The notes under the pieces are model-generated. The model made no database searches. It was given only the letters and a program-made list of their open reading frames with translations, and was not told the origin of the DNA. 64,000 nt of DNA, from contig OZ037924.1 in assembly GCA_964035575.1 (NCBI GenBank), positions 62,001 to 126,000 on the forward strand, in the 5' to 3' direction. Shown here piece after piece: positions 31,101 through 40,100 of the stretch. The stretch's first letter is position 1. Each line of letters begins with the position of its first letter. The stretch comes from Rhynchopus sp. YZ270_cl-10 (taxonomy: Eukaryota > Euglenozoa > Diplonemea > Diplonemida > Diplonemidae). Both the position numbers and the translations under genes were made by a program.

Positions 31101-34100
31101 ACGTGTCCGTGTACGCAACCTTGAAGGTCTGGCTCGTCCCGTTCACAAGCGATGCAGGCGACGTCACCACCACGTCGCATGAGCACGCAGCCGTCGTCCC
31201 TGCCGTGAGCCCGGTCAGCCCAAGCTTGAAGGTCGCCACACCGCCCATGTACGTCGCGTTCGGCGACACCCACGCCGTCCCGCACGAGCCGCACGTCACC
31301 GTTGCCGTCGACACACCGCGCACGGCCGACACGTACCACTTGTCCGAGGCCGTCTGTGCCCCCGGCGCCTGCCCAATTGCGTACGCGTTGAACGTGCAGT
31401 AGCCCTCACCCACAACGCGGTCCGCCGTGCACGCAGCCCCGCCTGCCGACGAGCGCGACGACGACGACGCCGACGGGAGGGTGTCCACCGCCATCGCCCC
31501 CGCCTCCACAGAGAAGTGCACCATCGGCGCCTTCTTCTCCCCGAAGAACCCTGTCGGCACCCCGGCCGCACCCGTCACCACAAACGACAGCGACAGCTGC
31601 ATCGCCGCCTTGGACACCTCGACAGTCGCCTGCCCGGCAGCCCCGACGGGCGTCGTCTTCTCGACCACAGGCATCGGGATCCCGTTGTACACCTTCGTAC
31701 CCTCTGTCAGGCGCAGCCCGCTTGTGCTCCCGTACGTCACCGTCACCGCACTCCCGTTCAGCAGCGCAGTCGGGTCCGACGGCAGCTTCCCGGACGCAGA
31801 CATCGACGCCGCCGCACGGTGGTTCGCCGCACGTGTCTGGTACATGCGCTGCAGCGCGTACTCCGTCGGCGGCCCGCCCACAGCGTACGCCCTGTCCCCA
31901 AGGTCGTCCGCAGCGTACACGTCGAACATCCACGACGCCTTCGCCCCCGCAGCCGTCATCTTGCGCAGCATGTACTTCTCGTAGTGGAACGCCGGCACCG
32001 CAATGATCTGTGTCGCGTCCGTCAGCACCGTCAGCGGCGACGCCTTCCCGGCAAAGGACACGCTGCACTGGTAGCAGGCACGCAGGAAGAAGGCACGCAC
32101 CGTCGCACTCCCGCCCACAGCGTTCACGCTGCTGCCCCCAGGGCTCGACACAGGCGAGGTCACAACTGCCGCCACACCAGCACCGTTCCCGGCCCCACCC
32201 TGGCGCGCAAACGCTGCCGACGTTGTCCCCTCCCACGCAGGGATGTTGTGCGCGTCCACACGCACCGCGCCCACAGAGAACGGCTTGCGCCTGCGCACAG
32301 CCGTCAGCGGCACGCCCCCGAGCAGCCACGCCATCCCGCACGTCTGCACCGTGTACACAAGCGCTGACCCCGGCACCGCCACTGCCGCTGTATACGCCCG
32401 CAGTGGGAACGAGCTGCGCACAGCCATGTGGCGTCCGACCAGCGCTGCTGGTGGTGTCAGCCTGTAGTCAAGCCACACCTGGCAACGTCCGCACGGACGT
32501 GCGAAGAAGAAGTTCAGGCTCCCGCTCGACGCCCCCGACAGCGTCACACGGTCCGCAGCGGCCGCAAACTCCGCTGCCAACACTGCTGCGTTGCAGCCCG
32601 ACGGCGGCGCAGACCCCCCAGCAGCAGCAGCACGCGCAGCACCGTCGTGCACGAACCCGCCGTTTCCGTAGCGCATCTGTGCCAGCGTCGCCCCGCTCTC
32701 ACCCATCCACACAGACCGCACCCACACCTCGCGCGTCCACCCCGAGGTGGAAGGCTCGTTCATCGCCCACACTCCGGCAAAGCGCTGCACGTTCTCCACC
32801 TTGACGGCAAACATGTCGCCTACACGGATCGCCGACGTCGAGTCCGGCAGCGTCTGGTCGTACACCTCCATGACGTCCATGCGCGGCGCCTTGACCGAGA
32901 ACGGCTTCGACAGCTTGCTCCGGTCCGCAAAGATCGGGAGTGCGTCCGACGGGTCCGTCGACCCCACACCAAGCCCGTCCAGACACGTCGCCGCAGTCTT
33001 CCCCCCGTAGCACAGGTCGAGCTGCAGCGTGCACGCCTCGCACTCCGTCGACAGCACGCTCCACGGCACCGCCACACCCCCGCGTGTCGACACGGCGGCC
33101 GTCGCAGACTCAACCCACGTCGTCGTCTTCACCGTCCCCTCCACCAGGCGCGTCGTCTCACTCGCAAGCGAACCTGCCAGGTCGTACACCTTCAGTGTCC
33201 CCCCGTCGTTGCAGCCGGTCCAGCTCCGCTTTGCCACACGCACCAGGATGTCCTTTGTGAACGACCACGCACGCGCCCCGCTCGTCGTCCGCACCACCGT
33301 CTGGATCGGGAACGGCAACCCCGCCACAGCGCCCCCAGACGCGTAGCTCCACCCCGCCCCGGGCACACCCGTTCCGTACGTCCTGTAGTTGCTTGTCGAC
33401 GTCTGCAGGCGGCGCTTCGTCGGGCACTCGTCGTCCACGCTCACTGTTGTGTTCACCTCCCACTTCGACAGCGTCTCCGTCGCCGACACCCACATGTACT
33501 GCGCCGTTGTCGCGACTGCGGTGATCGTCCCCCCGACGTCCGACTGCACCGCCCCCGCCACACTTGCCGTTGTGTTTGTCGTCACCTTGTCGCGCCCGTA
33601 GAACGTGAAGGACACCTTCAGGCCAGTCGTCGCGATTGTGTGCGTGATGGCCGCCCCGCGTGTCACCGAGTTGTTCTTCATCAGCGACGCCGCTGCCGTC
33701 GTCGCCCCAGACTCAAGCAGGTACTGCGTCCCTGCCGTGAGCGTGTACCCGAGCTGGCTGTCGTACGCCCAGTACCGCAGCGTCGTGCTTGTCCCTACGG
33801 TGAAGTACGACGCCACCGTGAACGTCGCTGTCGTCGCCGCCCCGCACGCCGACGTCGTCCCGTGCACGAAGCTCTGCGACGCCGGCTCCACCGCGTACAC
33901 CGTGGCGCGTGTCTGCGTCGTCGGCGTGATCCACAGGCTGATTGTCACACACCGGTTCGCCACTGTCGACATCACCTCCGCCGACCCGTCCCACGCCGCC
34001 TCGCACACCTTGAACATCGCCTTGCGTGCAGGCGCCCCGGTCCCGGAGTACTTGAGCGTCACCGACCCGGCACCCTGCGGCGCCACTGCCAGCACCGCTG

Positions 34101-37100
34101 CATCCGGCTGTGTCCGCGTCGCCACCACCGTCAGGTTCCCGTACGTGTACGTGTTCGTCCCAATCGTCTCCAGCGACGACGGGTTGTACGCAGAGTCGAG
34201 CACAATCGTCCCACTCGTCCACACCTCCGTACCGTACGTCCACGCAGGTGCCCCCGACGGGCTCGACCCGGCCCCACCAGCCTGCGCCACCGTCACGTTG
34301 CGCGACGATGTGTCGTCCACAACCGTCCCCGTCGAGGACGTGTTCACAAACTTCACGTCCACAGTGATACCCGCCCCGAACTCGCTCACAGTGGCCGTGT
34401 ATTCCGTGCACACACCCGACGCAGACGACGCGCACAGCGACGTCACCCCGCCCCCGACAGACACAAGCTGGATCGACGTCGTTGTTGTCACTGCTGCCGC
34501 CACCGCCGCCTCACGCTGCGACAGCGTCACCGCAGACGTGCACGTGTACGCCGACGTCCCCGTCGGGCGCGACCCAGCCGCCGCCTGCGCCCCGCTCGCG
34601 TACCGGATCCCGACCGCGCTGAACACAACCTTCACGTCTGCCGTCGCCCCGAGTGCAGGCACCGTCGTGTTGTCGAAGTACAGGCGGCTGAAGTTCGCGA
34701 CTGCCGTCCCCATGTTCGCGCGGGCACCCATCTGCGACCACCACGCCGTCTTCGTCTCCCCTACCTTGTACAGCGGGTACACCCCCGCAGGCGTCACAGA
34801 CGTGTTCGAGTTTGTCGTCACCCACCAGCGCGGGTACACCGCGTTCGTCCCAGTCATCCCGGTCACCCCCGCCGACACCGTCAGCGCAAACTCGTCCGAC
34901 ATCACCGCCCCGGTCGTGATCTGCACCGCCGCCGACGAGCACTCGAGTGTCACAGCCTCCTCCGTCCACGTCAGCGTCGTTGTCCCGCGCTGCGTCCCGT
35001 CCGCCGCATACTCTGACGAGTCCGGCCCTGCGCCCCAGGTTGTGTGGAACGTGAACGCACACCGGTTGCACGGCACGTGCGGGCGCATCGTCCACTGTGC
35101 ACCCCACGACCCCGTCGCCCCGGCCACAGACGCAGCCGCCGCAAGCGTCTTCGTCGGGTACTTCTCCACAAGACACCCCTTCCCGCTCGGGCTGCTGTAC
35201 GCACACTGCCCCGCCACCCAGTTCGTTGCGTCAGGTGTCATGCGCAGCTTGTCCCGGTTCGACGCCCCGTCCGTCGGACCAGGCCCGTCCAGCAGCGCAA
35301 ACACCTCCCCGTAGTGGAAGTCGTCGTACACGAAGGTCTGTGCCCCTGTGCTCGGCGCCGCAATGTACGACCCGGGCCGCACCGCCACCGAGATCCCCTC
35401 GCGCACAGTCCCGGAGGCCGCTGCAGGCGTCACCTCGACGGTGCTTGCGGGCACGCGCACAGGCGTCACTACGTTCGCCTTCACAGTGTTCGTCCCGTCC
35501 GAGAAGGTGAAGACAAGCGTGCACCCGCCCGCCGACGAGAACCGCGAGCACGCGTTGTCCACAACGTACACACGGAACACGAAGGCAAACGAGAACGCGT
35601 TCCCGATGGTCTCCATAAGCGCCGCCTTCGACAGGATCTGCGGGGCCGTCACAAAGGTCTCGTCCGGGTACCTGCTGTACAGCACCATGTTGTCTGTCGT
35701 TGCCGTCCCGACCGTCGCCGTCACCTTCCATCCGGACAGCGCACCCCACACCTTTGGCAGTGCCTTCAGCGACGCGTCACGCGGCACGTACGTCAGCTGG
35801 TACGGCACAAGGGCCTCGAGGTACGACCCGGACACGGCAGTGATGCTCCCCGCCACAGACGCCGTCGCCGCCGTCATGGTACCGATGAACGCAGGCGACG
35901 GCGAGCGCGTCGCCGCAAGCCCGCCCGCCACGTCCCACGGGTCCACACGCACAGGGTCCACTGCCGCCAGCACCGCCCGCGACACCTCGACCACAAAGCG
36001 CGTCCACGACAGGTGCACCGCCCCGCCCGTCGTCACCCCCTGGTACGTCACGTTCAGGTACACCGTCGTCGACGCCACAGCCCCGTCCTTCAGCTTCGGC
36101 GTGAAGGTGTACGACGCCGTCCCGCCAAGCCCCCACACCTCCGCCGGGAGCAGCGGCTGCGACCCCACCGTCGACCCGAGGGCTGTTGCCACCTGCGGCG
36201 GTGCAGCAGACGCAGAGTAGTTCGCGCCGTAGTCGTCCTGCGCGTACAGCACCTGCACCGTCCCGTTCGCCGCAAACTCGCTTGGCCCGTCCCGGCGTGC
36301 CTGCAGGCTCAGCATGCATGGCAGTCCGTGCACACACTTCTTCAGGTAGCACGCCGTCACCCCCGTCGTGGCACACCCGGTCGTCTTCATCGCCGTCCCC
36401 TTGTGCGCGGTGTTCGGCTCGTGCCCGTCCAGCGCCACACCGTTCGGTGCCTTGGCCGCCACGTTCACCCACTGCGCAGGCGACAGCAGCTGCACCCCGC
36501 TCTGCGTCGTTGCCTCAAACCGCACCCCGCACCCGAACTCCCCCGCCGGACACGCAGACCGGTACTGCAGCGACAGACGCACCTGCCCAGACTGGGTGAA
36601 CTGGCGCAGGCCGTTCCGCTCCCACCCATACTGTGTGGCATTCGCCTGCTTGCACGCGCCCCCAATCGCCCACACCGTGAACGGGCCCGGCGACACACTC
36701 GGCTCCACCTGCGATGCCGCCACACACTCGAGCCCTGCGAACGCCGTCGCCTGCGCACACCGCTTCACCACCAGCGGGAACGACCCAAACGGCACAGGCA
36801 GCTTGTCCTTCGTCGCCACCTGCACGTCGTACACAACCACCGCCCCAGACGTCAGCAGCGGCGTGCGCGACACCATCCCCGTTGTCGCGTCCGTCACAGA
36901 CGCCGCACTCACCGCCGACGCCCCGTACAGCGTCTCGAGCGTCGTCGCCGTTGTGAACTGCATGAAGCGCAGCGACGAGTTGAACGCCAGCGTCGACGTC
37001 ACCGTCAGCTGCGACGGCGGGATGTTCGAGTCGCGCCAGTATCCGCTCCCGCCTCCGTACTTCTTCAGCCCGCGGTTGTACAGCTGGTACACCACACCCT

Positions 37101-40100
37101 TCTTCGTCACCTGCTTCGCCGACGCGTTCCCCATTGCCGTCGCCGTCGCCTCCCCAGCCTTGAACACACAGATCTTGTACTGCCCAGACGTGGCCGGGTA
37201 CAGCGCAGGCGGCAGCGCAAACGCCGACGCCGTCGTCGTGCCCCACGTGTCCGCCACCATCGCCGACGCGTTTGTTGTCCGCACAAGCTGGAACCACTCC
37301 GGCGCCCCGGTCGCGCTCCCCGCCACAGTCGACGGCGTCGGGCATACCTGCGTGTCGTTCGCAATAGTCACCAGGTCGGTTGTGAACCCGGAGGCCCCGT
37401 TCAGCGCCGTGCAGTTCACCCCGCTCGAAGTCCCGCACCACGACGACACAGACACCTGCTCCCCAGTCGTGTCCCACGTGCTCTCCATCGTCCGCAGGTC
37501 GAACACAGACATGTTCGCCTGCGCAGACCCTACAATCATCTCCAGGAACGCCGGGTGCGAGTGCAGCAGGTAGTCCCCCTCGCTGCTCGACGCCAGACGC
37601 AGCCACGGGTTTGCCACCGTCAGGCTTGTGTGGTTCACCTTGTAGCACACCTGGTAGCTCCCCGGATTCAGCGGGATGTGGAAGTACGCCCCAATCGACG
37701 TCCCCGACGTCGTCGACGCGAGGTACGGGCAGAACGGCGTCCCGCTCGTCGTGTCGTTGTCCGTGCACGTCCCCACGTTCGACACCGCGGCCGGCGACAT
37801 GCAGTCCACCCCGACACCGGACCCGGCCCAGTTCGACAGCGTCCCCCACGTCGCCTCTGTGCTCGGGTCCTTCGGGAGACGCCCGACAGGGGTCTTCGAC
37901 ATCACAAGCTTGAAGATGTTCTGTGCCTGCAGCTCTGTGTTCGACGCCGTGCTGCTGTACGTGTTGAAGACAAACCCGTCCGTCGCAGTCGCCGTCGCTG
38001 CCGTCACGTCCGCCACATACTGTGTCGACACACCCGCAAGCGCAGTCGCGTCCGCCTTCGCCTCCGACGAGTACAGGCTCACCGCAGGCCGCAGCGCCGC
38101 GTTCAGCGTCCACGACTTCACAAGCCCCATCTCTGTGCGGAACCCGGCACGCCCCGTCGCCGCCTGCACCAGGTGCTGCCCGCTGAGCCCCTGAGCCTCC
38201 TGCACCTCCACCCAGCGTGCCTTCAGTGCCGTCCCGCCCAGCCCGCCCTGCAGGAACACCGTGCGAATGCACACCTTGTACTGTGTGCGCGCGTCGTTCG
38301 TTGCCGCAGGCAGCACCGTACGCAGCTCCGCCACGTCGCTCGGCCCGTCCGCCGGACCCAGGTCCGTCATCCCGAGCGCCGACGCCGTTGCCCCGGGCTC
38401 CGTCCACACGTGCACAGACGTTCCCCACTGCGTCAGGTTCGTCGACCCGTCGTGGCACGCAGACCCCACAGCCACAATCTTCGCTGCGTCCTTCCCGGGG
38501 TTCGTGTCGAACACGTCCTGGCTTGCTGCTGGCGAGCATGTGTGGTTAACCGTCGGTGCGCACCGCAGAAACTGCACCTTCGACAGCCCCTGGTTCGTCG
38601 GCTGGTTCCCGGGCGTCACGTACCAACGCACCCCGTTGTCAATCACCTTGTAGTCGTACGCGTTCGCATCCGCAGACCCCGGGCGCCACCACGACATCCA
38701 GTCCTCAGACGACTGACGCAGCTGCACGCACAGCGAGTAGTTCCCCGGTGTGTGCGGCACCGTCAGGTAGAAGTCGACGGTGTTGTTGGCCCCGTCCGTC
38801 AGCAGGTTGAACTTCGACGTTGCCGCAGAGTAGATCTCCCCCTCCGAGCTCCCGGCCTGGTTCTGGCAGTAGCGGTTCTGCTCCATCGTGCTGAAGGGCA
38901 CCAGCTTCGCGTACAGCGAGAAGTCCGCCGTAATCGTCCCGTTGTTGTCCGTCACAGCCAGCGTCCCCGTCGTCAGCTGCACGCGGAACCGCTTCAGCTC
39001 CCCGCCCAGCAGCACCTCGCTGATGCGTGCCGGCGACACCTTCATTGCCGGCGCAGGCTTCACCTCCCAGGTCTCGTTGAACACGGCCCAGTTGTCCATC
39101 CCCGCCTGCTTGTAGCACACCTTGTAGAAGTTCGGCCCGTTCGACGTCGTGATGTGCGGCGGCATCACCACCACAGCCGCCACCGTCGCGTGCCCACCCG
39201 TGTACGTGTGGTCGTGTGGCACAATGTCGTCATAAATGTCGGGCGTCTTCGCCGCCAGCTCCGCCAGGTGAGGTTCTGTCGAGTTGCACGTTGCGTTCTG
39301 GCACATCGTCTGTGTCGGCCCCGCCAGCGCACAGGCGCGCACCGACGCCGAGTCGTAGTACAGCCCAGACTGCGCAATCGACCCCGCACCAGTCACGTTG
39401 CAGATCAGCGACAGGTGTGCGTCTGCCAGCTTCCCCATGTTCCAGTTGTACGGGTTAATGTCGCAGTTCTTGTCCGCCGCCACAAGGCGCAGCACGTCCC
39501 CGGACGCCGGGCAGCCCCCTGCACACGCCTTCCGCGGGCCCACCTGCAGCGACACCGTTGCGTCCGTGACAAGGAACAGCGCCTCCATCCCTGCACGCAT
39601 CTCCACCGCAGACAGCGACAGCGACGTCAGGGCAGACGTCGTCGGTGTGAAGTACGACGCCGGCGACACCCACGCCCCACGCTCCAGCACGCTGTCCGGC
39701 ATCGGCTTCGTCTTGTCGTTCCACGCCCCTGTCGTGCCCGACGGCGACAGCGCAACCCAGTTGAAGAAGCGGTTTCTGTGGCACACAATGTAGTTTGTGA
39801 TGTCCGGGACGGTGATGTAGTACGCCGCGTTCGACGACGCCGCCACGTCCGACATCGACCCTGCGCACGCCGTCTTGTCCGTCTCGGCCCCGGCGTTGTT
39901 GCACTCCACCATACCACCGTCTTTGTTCTCCGCCCCCACAGAGGGGATCGGGCGGAACGACGCGTAGTCACACGGCTTCCCCGCCTGCACCAGGCGCAGC
40001 ACACTCCCCACAGTCTGCCCCACGCGGTCGCCTGTCGCGTACGTGCGCCCGAAGTTCCACGCACGCGTGTCCACCCCCATCGGTGCCGTCGCGTTCACTG